A stretch of DNA of 64,000 bases from Georgenia daeguensis. GTDB taxonomy: Bacteria > Actinomycetota > Actinomycetes > Actinomycetales > Actinomycetaceae. The position numbers and the translations under genes are program-made. Each line of letters begins with the position of its first letter. Positions within the stretch are counted from its first letter, which is position 1. Location: the NCBI RefSeq assembly GCF_039537705.1, contig NZ_BAABBA010000011.1, positions 85,385 through 149,384 on the forward strand, in the 5' to 3' direction. Positions 24,860-33,155 of the stretch are shown in pieces. A model generated the notes under the pieces. It made no database searches, was not told where the DNA came from, and worked only from the letters and a program-made list of their open reading frames with translations.

Positions 24860-26479
24860 TCAGTAGCCATAGACGCCGTCCGGCCAGTGCAGCTCGACGC
24901 CGTCGGCGACGAGGGCGGACTGCAGGTCGGCGACGAGCGTGGGGTCGGCGTGCACCTGGTGCGGTGTGGTGCCGGTCCTGAGGCACTCGGCGGCGAGCAC
25001 GCCGGCGACCTCGCCGACGTTCCACTCCACGGGGTGCAGGCGGTAGCAGCCGTTCGTGATGTGCGTGGTGCCGATGTTCTTGCACCCGGCCAGCAGGTTG
25101 GACGTGGACCGGGGGATGAGGGCGCCGAGCGGGATCTCGAAGGGCTCCGCGCCGACGTCGATGTAGTTGTCGCCGCCGGTCGAGGGGTGCAGGTCGATGC
25201 GGTACATGCCGACGCCGACGCTGTCGGTGTAGCGGCGCGCGCCGTTCTCGCCGTTGGCGGCGAGGGAGACGTCCTGCTCCCGGATGGTCTCCAGCGCACG
25301 GATGCGTCGGCCCTCGCGGTGGTAGGGCGCCATGGCGAGGCCGTCGGCGGTGCCCATCACGTCCGGTCGCAGACGCAGCCCAGGCCAGCCGGTGCCGCCG
25401 TCGGGGCGGGGCGCCTCGGTCTGCATCCAGTAGAGCATCGAGAGGCTGAGCTGCTTGGCGTCATGGAGGCGCGCGGCCGCGACGTCGTGGGGGACGTCGA
25501 TGACCTTCTCGTCGAAGTAGTCGATGCTCGGCCAGTTCACGAGGGTGATGTCGCTGGCGTAGGTGCCGGGCTCGAACAGGTCCCTGGCCGCGATGCGGCG
25601 GAAGGTCCACAGGTTGCCGTCGCCGGGGTTGAGGCTCTGGTCGGCGACGACCGCGAGGGCGTCGTCGCCGGGGTTCGGCTCGAAGACCCGCTCGACGATC
25701 TCCAGCGTGCGCGGGTGAGGCGCCTTCCAGCTGACGAGGTTGCCGCCCCAGAAGTCGGGTGCGACGCCCCGCCAGTAGTCGTACTGCTCGGGCCGGTCGA
25801 TGGTGTGGTCGCCCTCGACGTGCTCGACGGCGAAGCACACGCTGACCGCCTGGATGTTGTCCGGCTGCGCCTCGGGCGGGGCGCTGGGCTCGCCGGTCTC
25901 GGCGGCCGACTCGAAGCCGGTGACGTAGTCCGTGCCGGTCAGCGGGAGCAGGTCGCCGGTCTCGGTCGCGTCGATGACGTAGTCGGCGGTGACAGTGGTC
26001 CGTTCGCCGCTGCGGACGTCCTCGAGGACGACGGCGCGGACGGTGCCGTCCTCGGTCGTGGCGTCTATCGGTCGGACGGGCTGGAGGACGCGGATCCGCC
26101 CGCCCGAGCGGAAGGGGGCGAGCATCTCGTCGATGACGGCGACGCCGACGCGGGGCTCGGTGCAGAGCTTGCTCACCCAGCCGGCGCCCGGGTTGAGATC
26201 CCGCTTCGCCGCCGCGGCCTCCGTGAGCGGGTAGTTGCGCCGGTAGTAGTCCCTGATGCCGTCCCGGAGCTGTCGGTAGCTGGCCGTGCAGCCGAAGTCC
26301 TCGATCCAGGGGTGCTCGTCCGGGGGGACCGCCTGGGACGTCAGCTGCCCGCCGAGCCAGTCGAACTCCTCGGTGAGGATGACCGAGGCGCCGTGCCGGG
26401 CCGCGGCCAGCGCAGCGGCGACGCCGCCGAGCCCGCCGCCGACGACGAGGACCTGGGTGTGTGCTTCCTGCACGCTCAT
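24860..26479 (-). CDS. FAD-dependent oxidoreductase (FAD_oxidored family)
   Basis: A 539-residue flavoprotein of the type found in sugar-use loci. VLVVGGGLGGVAAALAAARHG starts at residue 10, then LTEEFDWLGGQLTSQAVPPDEH near 38, the second FAD contact YVIDATETGDLLPLTG near 172, and a C-terminal NLLAGCKNIGTTHI near 460 that closes the flavin site. Members are putative dehydrogenases with unproven substrates. Its start overlaps the LacI stop by four bases and the lipoprotein follows 76 bp on, so it is co-transcribed with the importer. It likely oxidises the imported sugar, or a glycoside after uptake, in the cytosol; no signal peptide is visible. Confidence 0.8.
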   Translation of the reverse strand: MSVQEAHTQVLVVGGGLGGVAAALAAARHGASVILTEEFDWLGGQLTSQAVPPDEHPWIEDFGCTASYRQLRDGIRDYYRRNYPLTEAAAAKRDLNPGAGWVSKLCTEPRVGVAVIDEMLAPFRSGGRIRVLQPVRPIDATTEDGTVRAVVLEDVRSGERTTVTADYVIDATETGDLLPLTGTDYVTGFESAAETGEPSAPPEAQPDNIQAVSVCFAVEHVEGDHTIDRPEQYDYWRGVAPDFWGGNLVSWKAPHPRTLEIVERVFEPNPGDDALAVVADQSLNPGDGNLWTFRRIAARDLFEPGTYASDITLVNWPSIDYFDEKVIDVPHDVAAARLHDAKQLSLSMLYWMQTEAPRPDGGTGWPGLRLRPDVMGTADGLAMAPYHREGRRIRALETIREQDVSLAANGENGARRYTDSVGVGMYRIDLHPSTGGDNYIDVGAEPFEIPLGALIPRSTSNLLAGCKNIGTTHITNGCYRLHPVEWNVGEVAGVLAAECLRTGTTPHQVHADPTLVADLQSALVADGVELHWPDGVYGY

Positions 26480-27591
26480 GCCTTTCCGCTGGGTGCCGGC
26501 CGGTCGGCCGAAGAGTGTGGTGCCGGCGGTTGACCGGCCGCCTGGTGATAGGGCGCCACGGTGGAGCCGGTGACCACCGTGCAGGGGATCTGGACCTGCA
26601 GGTCGTCGTCCCCCTCGAGGGGCGTCAGCTGTCGCAGGACGATGCGCAGCGCCTCGGCGCCCATCTGTCGCCGGGGGATGAGGAATCCCGTCCAGTCGAT
26701 CTCCTCGGGCTCGGCGTGCTCGGGGTCGCCGAGTCTGGCGATCGACAGGTCACCCGGGATGGTCAGGCCCCTCGCGAGGGCGGCGCGACGCAGAGGCGCC
26801 GCGAGGTCGGAGGAGACGACGGCGGCGGTGACGCCGCCTGCGCGCAGGGCGTCGAGCAGCTCGCCGGAGCTGAGGTCAGGTTCGTCGAAGGTGACCGGCT
26901 GCAGGCCGGCACGCACCATCGCGCGGCGGTAGCCGCGGGCGCGGTCCTCGATGGACTCGTGGCCGACGAACTCGTTGATCAGTGCGATGCGGCGGTGCCC
27001 GCTCGAGAGCAGGAGTTCCACCAGCTCGGCGGTGGCGACGTCGTAGGCGGCACCTGCGTACGGCACCCGGCCGCCCGGGGTCTCCCGGCGCCCGACCATC
27101 GCGAACGGGAAGTCCTGGCGCAGCAGCTCGGCGAGGTCCTCCTGGTGGCTGTGCCGGCCGAGAAGCACGCAGCCGTCAGCCACGCGCAGGCGGCCGACAC
27201 CGCCGGAGGTGAGCAGCGGTCGCCCCGCGCCCGGCGCGGCGGAGGACCCGGACATGGACGTGAACATCAGCAGGTCCACGCCGGTGCGTTCCGCCTCGTT
27301 CTCCACGCCTTCGAGGAACGGGTGGTAGAAGTCGCTGGCGTCGTGGGGGAACACCGACTCGTAGGTGTAGACCCCCACGATCGACGCCCGCCCTCCCGCT
27401 AGCCGTTGCGCGAAGGGATTCGCTGCGTAGCCGGTGACCTCGATCGCCCGGAGGACGCGGTCACGCACCTCCTGGCTCACGCGGCGCTGCGCAGTGCCGG
27501 TGCCGGTGAGCACCATCGACACCGTCGTCTGGCTGACGCCGGCAAGACGTGCGACATCGGCCTGCGTCGCTCGCCGCGTCCTGGGGGTCAT
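26476..27591 (-). CDS. LacI family transcriptional regulator
   Basis: A 371-residue repressor with the LacI helix-turn-helix at residues 10-32 (TQADVARLAGVSQTTVSMVLTG), a hinge (NPFAQRLAGG) and a periplasmic-binding-protein-like effector domain to about 345. It heads the operon for the flavoprotein, sugar importer and DUF4127 proteins and overlaps the next gene by four bases, so it is autoregulated with them. Candidate operators TTTTGCGTAAAA and TTTTGCGCATGA lie 43 and 145 bp upstream. The inducer is probably the transported sugar. Confidence 0.92.
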   Translation of the reverse strand: MTPRTRRATQADVARLAGVSQTTVSMVLTGTGTAQRRVSQEVRDRVLRAIEVTGYAANPFAQRLAGGRASIVGVYTYESVFPHDASDFYHPFLEGVENEAERTGVDLLMFTSMSGSSAAPGAGRPLLTSGGVGRLRVADGCVLLGRHSHQEDLAELLRQDFPFAMVGRRETPGGRVPYAGAAYDVATAELVELLLSSGHRRIALINEFVGHESIEDRARGYRRAMVRAGLQPVTFDEPDLSSGELLDALRAGGVTAAVVSSDLAAPLRRAALARGLTIPGDLSIARLGDPEHAEPEEIDWTGFLIPRRQMGAEALRIVLRQLTPLEGDDDLQVQIPCTVVTGSTVAPYHQAAGQPPAPHSSADRPAPSGKA

Positions 27592-27633
27592 CGTCGGTCC
27601 CTCTCACGTAGTAGTGCGGGTCACTGAACTGGG

Positions 27634-27645
27634 TTTTGCGTAAAA
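27634..27645 (-). promoter_or_regulatory. Candidate LacI operator 1
   Basis: TTTTGCGTAAAA, a near-palindrome with a central CG typical of LacI-family sites, lies 43 bp upstream of the lacI-type start. TTTTGCG is repeated in the second site. Confidence 0.5.
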
Positions 27646-27899
27646 CGGCAAGGCCCTTCCCGTCTCAGAGTTGTCCCGGCCATAATCTGCCGCCCTCGCT
27701 CGGTCGCCAGCTGGGTGGTGCGCCACGGGGCATTGTTTTGCGCATGACGCGATCTGCTGGCCACCGGCACCACGCCGGGCCGGGCGGGCGCCTGGGTAGC
27801 TGCGTCGGGCGAGGTGCTCTCCGCGGTTCGTGCGAGGGCGTCCTCGGGCGCCACGCTCTCCGTCGCGGTGGAAGGCGGCCGCGTTCGAGGCCGCCTCCG
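27646..27899. other. Intergenic promoter region of the LacI operon
   Basis: The gap between the LacI start (27591) and the small membrane-protein stop (27933) is 341 bp. It holds the two TTTTGCG sites and, at 27874-27895, a GGCGGCC/GGCCGCC hairpin in front of the terminator of the next gene. I see no gene in it. Confidence 0.5.
27736..27747 (-). promoter_or_regulatory. Candidate LacI operator 2
   Basis: TTTTGCGCATGA shares the TTTTGCG half with the site 102 bp away. That is roughly ten helical turns, which would allow looping. Confidence 0.4.
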
Positions 27900-27932
27900 C
27901 CCCTTCCGCCGGGTGGCGGGCTGCGGAAGGGG
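27900..27932 (-). terminator. Terminator of the small membrane-protein gene
   Basis: CCCCTTCCGC pairs with GCGGAAGGGG (10 bp, 13-base loop) immediately after the stop codon at 27933. Confidence 0.7.
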
Positions 27933-28127
27933 TCAGGCGTCCCGGGCGCCGACGAGCTGCGCCGTCGTCACGGAGCCGCTGTCCCCACCGAGGCCGCCGG
28001 AGGGCCGGGCGTCCCGCAGGATCACGACTGTCAGCGCCGCCGCGACCAGCAGGAAGACGACGGCGACGACGACCCAGAGCACGTCGTTCCGGCTCGGTCG
28101 CTCGGGGGAGCGGCGGGGCGGTGCCAT
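27933..28127 (-). CDS. Small single-pass membrane protein (64 aa)
   Basis: MAPPRRSPERPSRNDVLWVV begins a basic cytosolic tail followed by one hydrophobic helix (residues about 16-36, VVVAVVFLLVAAALTVVIL) and a polar outer tail of about 28 residues. The family is not recognised. The ATG at 28127 has GAGAGGAG six bases before it, and a strong hairpin directly follows its stop, so it is a real short gene. It is divergent from the MarR gene 150 bp away; nothing more can be said of its role. Confidence 0.7.
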   Translation of the reverse strand: MAPPRRSPERPSRNDVLWVVVAVVFLLVAAALTVVILRDARPSGGLGGDSGSVTTAQLVGARDA

Positions 28128-28243
28128 CGCGCTCTCCTCTCCGCCGGACCGTCGGGTGCAGAGGCCCGACGGGTCCTGCTCACCCGAGTATCCACCCGGA
28201 AGCGAGGGGCGGGTGCGCGATCTCACCCGGTTAGGACTGGTAA

Positions 28244-28256
28244 TTAGCATTGCTAA
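28244..28256. promoter_or_regulatory. Candidate MarR operator TTAGCA-T-TGCTAA
   Basis: A perfect 13-bp inverted repeat in AT-rich DNA, 22 bp before the marR-type start codon. MarR proteins bind such palindromes over their own promoters. TAGAGT at 28262 may be the -10. Confidence 0.65.
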
Positions 28257-28277
28257 TGACTTAGAGTAACTGATCGT

Positions 28278-28724
28278 ATGAACAACACCGCGCCGAACCT
28301 CCGCCCCGACCGTCGCCCCGATCTGGCGACGAACCTGCGCATCGCCGTGCTGCGACTCTCGCGCCGGCTGCGCACGGAGTCGACACTCGAGGTCACCGAG
28401 GCGCAGCACTCCGTGCTGTCGGCGCTCTACCACCTCGGCCCGATGACGGCCGGCAAGCTTGCCGAGCACGACCACGTCCAGCGGCCCTCCATGACGCGCA
28501 CGATCGCCTCCCTGGAGGAACGCGGCCTGGTCACCCGCGGCAGCGACCCGGCCGACAGGCGCTGCGTCGTCGTGACCACGACCGACGCCGGCAACGAGCT
28601 GGTCAAGGAGATCAAGCGGCGCCGCAACGCCTGGCTCGACAAGCGCCTGGCCAAGCTCACCCCCGCCGAGCGGCAGGTGGTGGGAGAGGCCGCCACGATT
28701 CTGCGAAGGATGGTGGAGGAATGA
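28278..28724 (+). CDS. MarR family transcriptional regulator
   Basis: A 148-residue winged-helix regulator: N-terminal dimer helix (ATNLRIAVLRLSRRLRTE), recognition region GKLAEHDHVQRPSMTRTIASLEERG at about 54-78, and the wing with DPADRRCVVVTTTDAG. The start codon has no clear ribosome binding site and follows TAGAGT by ten bases, so its leader is very short. It overlaps the MFS gene (ATGA), forming a classic repressor-exporter operon; the ligand is likely a toxic or phenolic compound exported by the MFS protein. Confidence 0.92.
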   Translation: MNNTAPNLRPDRRPDLATNLRIAVLRLSRRLRTESTLEVTEAQHSVLSALYHLGPMTAGKLAEHDHVQRPSMTRTIASLEERGLVTRGSDPADRRCVVVTTTDAGNELVKEIKRRRNAWLDKRLAKLTPAERQVVGEAATILRRMVEE

Positions 28725-30070
28725 GTCGCACCTTCTACTCCCTCCGGTACTTCAACTACCGGCTGTGGTTCGTCGGCGCCCTGGTCGCCAACATCGGCAC
28801 GTGGATGCAGCGCGTCGCCCAGGACTGGCTCGTGCTGGCCATCCTCCCCAACGGGTCAGGGGTGGACGTCGGCATCGTCACCGGCCTGCAGTTCCTGCCG
28901 ATGCTCCTGCTCAGCCCGTACGCCGGGCTGCTCGCCGACCGCCTGAACCGGCGCAAGATGCTCATCGCCACCCAGGGGTCGATGGGCGTGCTCGCCGCCG
29001 CCCTGGGCGCGCTGGTCCTCGCCGACGCCGCACAGCTGTGGCACGTCTACATCTTCGCGTTCCTGCTGGGCGTGGCGGCGGCGCTGGACTCGCCCGTGCG
29101 CCAGACCTTCGTGGCCGAGATGGTCCCCGCCGCCGACCTGCCGAACGCCGTCGGGCTGAACTCCACCTCCTTCAACGCCGCCCGGCTCATCGGGCCGGGT
29201 GTGGCCGGCCTGCTCATCGCCGCGGTCGGGCCGGGCTGGGTCTTCGTCATCAACGCCGTCTCGTTCGGGGCGACGATCTTCTCCCTCACCCTCATGCGCA
29301 CCCGGGAGCTGCACCCGATGCCGCACACCCGGCGGGGGAAGGGACAGGTGCGCGAGGGCATCGAGTACGTCCGCCGTCGCTCCGACATCCTGACCATCCT
29401 CGTGGTGGTCGGCGTGGTGGGGGCGTTCGGCCTGAACTTCCAGCTGACCTCTGCGGTCATGGCACGTGAGGAGTTCGGCCTCGGCGCGGGGCAGTACGGG
29501 GTCCTCGGCTCTATCCTGGCGATCGGCTCGCTCACCGGCGCGCTGATGGCGGCCCGGCGGAAGAACCCGCGGGTGGGGCTGGTGATCGCGGCAGCGCTGG
29601 CGTTCGGCGTCACGACGGGCGTCCAGGCGCTCGTGCCGACCTACGAGCTGTACGCCCTGCTGTGCATCCCGGTCGGGTTCTTCTCCCTGACGATGATGAC
29701 GGCGGCGAACACCACGGTGCAGATGTCCACCGAGCCCGCCATGCGCGGCCGGGTGATGAGCCTGTACATGATGGTCTTCCTGGGGACGACGCCGATCGGC
29801 TCGCCGATCGTGGGCTGGGTGGCCGAGGCGTGGGGCCCCCGGTGGTCCGTGGGGGTGGGGGCGATCGCGTCGGTGATGGTCGCCGTCGTCGCTGCGCTGT
29901 GGGCGAAGCGGTCCTGGCACGTGACCGTGCACTACTCGCTGCGCAACCGGCCTCACCTCGTGGTGGAGGGACCCCGTGAACGGTCCGCCCAGCACGAGCG
30001 CGAGGAGCGGGACCACGCCCGGGCGGCGCTCGGCGCGCAGGAGGCCCGGCACGGGAGCGAGACGGCGTAG
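28721..30070 (+). CDS. MFS exporter (DHA3/enterobactin-exporter type)
   Basis: A 449-residue, 12-helix protein. It starts FYSLRYFNYRLWFVGALVANIGTWMQRVAQDWLVL and carries LADRLNRRKML in loop 2-3 and SPVRQTFVAEMVP with LNSTSFNAARLIGPG further on, the pattern of the EntS-like MFS_3 group. The tail (residues about 415-449) is hydrophilic and rich in Arg and Glu. Translation is coupled to MarR through ATGA. It probably exports the ligand that releases MarR. Its stop lies five bases from that of manA on the other strand. Confidence 0.88.
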   Translation: MSRTFYSLRYFNYRLWFVGALVANIGTWMQRVAQDWLVLAILPNGSGVDVGIVTGLQFLPMLLLSPYAGLLADRLNRRKMLIATQGSMGVLAAALGALVLADAAQLWHVYIFAFLLGVAAALDSPVRQTFVAEMVPAADLPNAVGLNSTSFNAARLIGPGVAGLLIAAVGPGWVFVINAVSFGATIFSLTLMRTRELHPMPHTRRGKGQVREGIEYVRRRSDILTILVVVGVVGAFGLNFQLTSAVMAREEFGLGAGQYGVLGSILAIGSLTGALMAARRKNPRVGLVIAAALAFGVTTGVQALVPTYELYALLCIPVGFFSLTMMTAANTTVQMSTEPAMRGRVMSLYMMVFLGTTPIGSPIVGWVAEAWGPRWSVGVGAIASVMVAVVAALWAKRSWHVTVHYSLRNRPHLVVEGPRERSAQHEREERDHARAALGAQEARHGSETA

Positions 30071-30074
30071 GACC

Positions 30075-31283
30075 CTACGGCACGTCCGCCTGCACGAGGG
30101 TGCCGGTGCCCCGCCCGCGCAGCGCACCCTCGTCGGCGCGGACGAAGTAGGCCTCGCCGCGCTCGAGCACCGCCGAGTCGGTCTCCGAGGTCACCTCGAT
30201 CCGCCCGTCCAGGCACAGCAGCACCCGCGGGCCGCGGCCGGGCAGGGGGTGGGAGGGGCCGCCGTTGACGTCGGTGAGCGCGGTGACGGCGAGCTCGAAG
30301 TCGTCGACCGGGGCGTAGAAGACGCGGGTGGCGCCGTGGAAGACCTCCGGGGCGATGCGGATGGGCGGCGCGGCGACGTAGTCGACGCACTCGAGCATCT
30401 CGGGGACGTCGACGTGCTTGGGCGTCAGGCCCGCGCGCAGCACGTTGTCCGACGCCGCCATGAGCTCCACGCCCAGGCCCGCGAGGTACACGTGAACCCC
30501 GCCGGCCGGCACGAACAGCGCGTCGCCCGGCTGCAGCGTGACGGGGTTGAGCAGGAGCGAGACGACGACGCCCGGGTCGCCCGGGTAGGCCTCGGCGAGC
30601 CTGACCACGGTGTTGTCCGCGCGGGGCGACGGCGATCCGTCGGCGAGCCGGCGTGCGCAGGCCGCCGCCAGCTCCTGGACGGCGTCGTGGGAGGGGCGGG
30701 TCTCGCTGTCGAGGAGCCAGGTGAACGCGGCCCTGACGCCCTCCGCCGTCGGGTCCGCGCGAAGCGTGGCGTGCAGGCTCTGCGCGAGCGGCGTGTCGAG
30801 GTCCGCCAGCAGCTCGGCGGCACGGCGCGGGGCGCGGAAGCCGCACATCGCCCGGAAGGTGGTCAGCGCGAAGACGAGCTCGGGCTTGTGATTGGGATCG
30901 CGGTAGTTGCGGGTCGGGTCGTCCAGCGCGATGCCGGCCGCCGACTCCGCGGCGAAGCGCTCCCGGGCGCGCTCGAGGCTCGGGTGGACCTGCAGCGAGA
31001 GCGGCTTCGCGGGGGCGATCAGCTTGAGCAGGTACGGCAGCTGGGGCCCGAAGCGCGAGACGACGTCGTCGCCGAGCGCGCCGACGGGGTCGGCCGCGAT
31101 GTGGGTGAGCAGGTCCGGGCCGGCGTCGCCGAAGACGGCCTCCAGGCGCGCGGGGCCGTCCGGATGGGCGCCGAACCAGAGCTCCGCGACGGGGCCGCCG
31201 CCGGGCTCCGCGCCCAGCAGGCCGGGGATGGCGTCGTGGGAACCCCACGCGTAGTCGCGCTCGACACCGACGATCCGCTGCAC
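30075..31283 (-). CDS. manA: Mannose-6-phosphate isomerase, class I
   Basis: A 402-residue type I phosphomannose isomerase, interconverting mannose 6-phosphate and fructose 6-phosphate, linked to GDP-mannose and wall glycan synthesis. The zinc site is visible: LSLQVHPS (Gln, His), KPELVFALTTFRAMCGFR (Glu) and FVPAGGVHVYLAGLGVELMAASDNVLRAGLT (His and family signature). The start is a GTG at 31283 with AAGGGG before it; longer forms of the frame add non-family residues. The gene is alone and ends four bases from the convergent MFS stop, with both stops inside the palindrome CGTAGG-AC-CCTACG. Confidence 0.92.
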   Translation of the reverse strand: MQRIVGVERDYAWGSHDAIPGLLGAEPGGGPVAELWFGAHPDGPARLEAVFGDAGPDLLTHIAADPVGALGDDVVSRFGPQLPYLLKLIAPAKPLSLQVHPSLERARERFAAESAAGIALDDPTRNYRDPNHKPELVFALTTFRAMCGFRAPRRAAELLADLDTPLAQSLHATLRADPTAEGVRAAFTWLLDSETRPSHDAVQELAAACARRLADGSPSPRADNTVVRLAEAYPGDPGVVVSLLLNPVTLQPGDALFVPAGGVHVYLAGLGVELMAASDNVLRAGLTPKHVDVPEMLECVDYVAAPPIRIAPEVFHGATRVFYAPVDDFELAVTALTDVNGGPSHPLPGRGPRVLLCLDGRIEVTSETDSAVLERGEAYFVRADEGALRGRGTGTLVQADVP

Positions 31284-31521
31284 TCCAGCCCCTTCCGATC
31301 CTGTCCCGGCATCATATGGACGGCGAAGCGGCCCCGATGTGGAGATGGCCGGCGCGCGGCGGCGGATCCCTGGGTGAGTTCGGTCTCGTGGCCGGCGCCG
31401 GAATGGGTGCCACCGGCGCGTCGCCTCGTTCCGCAGCGGTGACACGCACCGAACGTCACGTCGCTCGGCGCGACTGGATGCGCAGCGGCAACATCCCGCG
31501 CGAGGAGGGCAGGGCCCTGGG
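31284..31521. other. Intergenic region
   Basis: 238 bp between the manA start and the stop of the anti-sigma-like gene. It should contain the manA promoter. No repeat, RNA motif or open frame stands out. Confidence 0.4.
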
Positions 31522-32046
31522 TCAGGAGTCGGCGAGCTCCGCCCAGACGTGCTTGCGGGGCGTGCTGTTGGAGTCGACGTACCAGCCCCACCGCACCGAC
31601 AGCATCGAGACGATCAGCAGACCGTTGCCGCCCGGCCGGCCCGGCACCGGCGCCTGCGGCCGGGGGGCCTGGTCCGCGCGCCCGTCCGCGACGTCGACCA
31701 GCCAGCCCGCCGCCAGGCGGTGCAGGCGCACGACCCCGGGCTGGACCCCGTACTTCAGCGCGTTGGTGGCGAGCTCGGTGGTGACCAGGGCGAGGTTGTG
31801 GTGGACCGCCGCGTCGTTCTTGCCGTCGTTGTTGAGCGCGGCGGACCGCGCCGCCGCCTCGGTGACCGAGCGGCGCAGCACGGGCAGCTCGTTCGCGTCG
31901 GTGAACTCCCAGCGTCCCGCCGGGCGCGCCGACCGGACGTCGGGCCGGAGGTCCGTCGCCGGGGGCGTGTGGTCGGGCTGGTCGGTGCGTGTGTGTCGGT
32001 CCATGATGTCGGTCTCTGGCGGTCGCGGCTCTCGTGACGGCGTCAT
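31522..32046 (-). CDS. RsbW/SpoIIAB-like ATP-binding anti-sigma regulator
   Basis: A 174-residue protein with a GHKL ATPase fold: N box TTELATNALKYG near residue 100, VDVADG (G1) near 123 and GGNGLLIVSML (G2) near 144. It has an unusual proline-rich insert (RPQAPVPGRPGG) between the G boxes where the ATP lid would be. RsbW-type proteins bind a sigma factor and phosphorylate a STAS partner, and the STAS gene lies just upstream on the same strand, about 100 bp away. No sigma factor is adjacent. The start is uncertain: the ATG at 32046 has AGGA near it, but 32004 and a GTG at 32169 are possible. Confidence 0.8.
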   Translation of the reverse strand: MTPSREPRPPETDIMDRHTRTDQPDHTPPATDLRPDVRSARPAGRWEFTDANELPVLRRSVTEAAARSAALNNDGKNDAAVHHNLALVTTELATNALKYGVQPGVVRLHRLAAGWLVDVADGRADQAPRPQAPVPGRPGGNGLLIVSMLSVRWGWYVDSNSTPRKHVWAELADS

Positions 32047-32146
32047 GTGGATCCTGCTGCTTCGAGCGTAGTTCGGGGTCGGTCCGGTCGCCCTTCGAAC
32101 GAGCGGTAAGTCCGGAATCTTCGGATTCTGCGCCGTGCTCACAGGC

Positions 32147-32527
32147 TCAGACGGCGTCGCGGTGGTCACCGAGCTCGACGAGGCCCGAGGCGGGATCGCC
32201 GTCGGGGAATCCGGGGTCGCTCTCGAGAACGTCCATGACCTCGTCGAGGCGCGTCACCTCGAGCAGGAACGTGACGAAGTCGGGGGGCTCGATCAGCCGC
32301 GGGCGAGTGACCGCACCCGTTGCGAGGTGGACGAGCTTGCTCAGGCCGCTGGAGTCGAGGAAGGTCACGTCGCGCACGTCGACGTCGACCGGCAGTCCCA
32401 GGACGAGGACCTCGTCCACCGCCGCGGACAGCTCGTCGGCCAGGCTCATGTCGACCTCGCCCGACAGCACCAGTCGGGTCCTGGTCGTGGAGGTACGTAC
32501 GGTGACCTGCCCGATCGGCTCGCTCAT
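32147..32527 (-). CDS. STAS domain anti-sigma factor antagonist
   Basis: A 126-residue single STAS domain: TRLVLSGEVDMSLADELSAAV, then RDVTFLDSSGLSKLVHLATG, in which the serine of DSSG is the usual phosphorylation site. It would capture the RsbW-like protein encoded next and so free a stress sigma factor. The ATG at 32527 has AAGGAG five bases before it. The pair forms a minimal partner-switch module whose sigma factor lies elsewhere. Confidence 0.88.
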   Translation of the reverse strand: MSEPIGQVTVRTSTTRTRLVLSGEVDMSLADELSAAVDEVLVLGLPVDVDVRDVTFLDSSGLSKLVHLATGAVTRPRLIEPPDFVTFLLEVTRLDEVMDVLESDPGFPDGDPASGLVELGDHRDAV

Positions 32528-32666
32528 GCCACTCCTTGCTGCTCTGGTGGCCCGTCCGGACCCGGTCAGTTCGTTCACCCTAGGGGCTCTGTCCCGCACC
32601 CGAAAAATGCTGGGCCGTCGGCGGCCTTCGCCCGAGGCCCACGGGCGGGCCGTACCCTGACGTGCC

Positions 32667-33140
32667 ATGAGCTACCCGAGCGACCTGTACGAGCAGATCC
32701 TCGCCGAGGAGGCCGAGCTGCGCCTCGACTCGTTCGGAGTCGACGACGCCTGGGTGCTCGGCGCGCAGATGCGCCGGGTCGCCGCCGAGCGGAGCCTGCC
32801 CGTCGCGATCGGCATCGTCCTCGGGCAGCAGCGCGTCTTCCACGCGGCGCTGCCCGGCTCGTCCGCCGACAACGACGAGTGGCTGGCGCGCAAGACGGCG
32901 GTGGTCCTGCGCTACGGCCGCAGCTCCCTCGGCGTCGGCGAGCAGTTCCGCGTCCAGGGGAAGGACTTCGACGTCGACGGCCGGCTCGACACCGACCGGT
33001 TCGCCGCGCACGGGGGCGTCTTCCCGCTCGTGCTGCGCCGGGGCGGGGCGCTCCTGGGCGCGGTGGGGGTCTCCGGGCTGCCGCAGCGGGACGACCACGC
33101 GTTCGTCGTGGAGCAGCTGCGGAACTTCATCGCGGCGTAG
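32667..33140 (+). CDS. UPF0303 / HbpS-like heme-degrading-domain protein
   Basis: A 157-residue protein of the GlcG/HbpS-like UPF0303 group: YEQILAEEAELRLDSFGVDDAWVLG start, then PVAIGIVLGQQRVFHAALPGSSADNDEWLARKT and a C-terminal VVEQLRNFIAA. Relatives bind heme, flavin or small ligands and are often redox-linked, with no firm enzymatic role. It is monocistronic between divergent and convergent neighbours. TACCCT lies eight bases before its ATG, so it may have a very short leader. Confidence 0.8.
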   Translation: MSYPSDLYEQILAEEAELRLDSFGVDDAWVLGAQMRRVAAERSLPVAIGIVLGQQRVFHAALPGSSADNDEWLARKTAVVLRYGRSSLGVGEQFRVQGKDFDVDGRLDTDRFAAHGGVFPLVLRRGGALLGAVGVSGLPQRDDHAFVVEQLRNFIAA

Positions 33141-33155
33141 CGCTCCGGGGGCGCC

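Noticed and set aside
27738..27752. TTGCG-CATGA-CGCGA as an extra IclR operator
   Set aside because: One mismatch and far from the IclR island. It overlaps the TTTTGCG site better explained by the adjacent LacI regulator.
30066..30079. CGTAGG-AC-CCTACG palindrome as an operator or terminator
   Set aside because: It is formed by the two convergent stop codons and is only 6 bp per arm; too short and placed to be a convincing signal.
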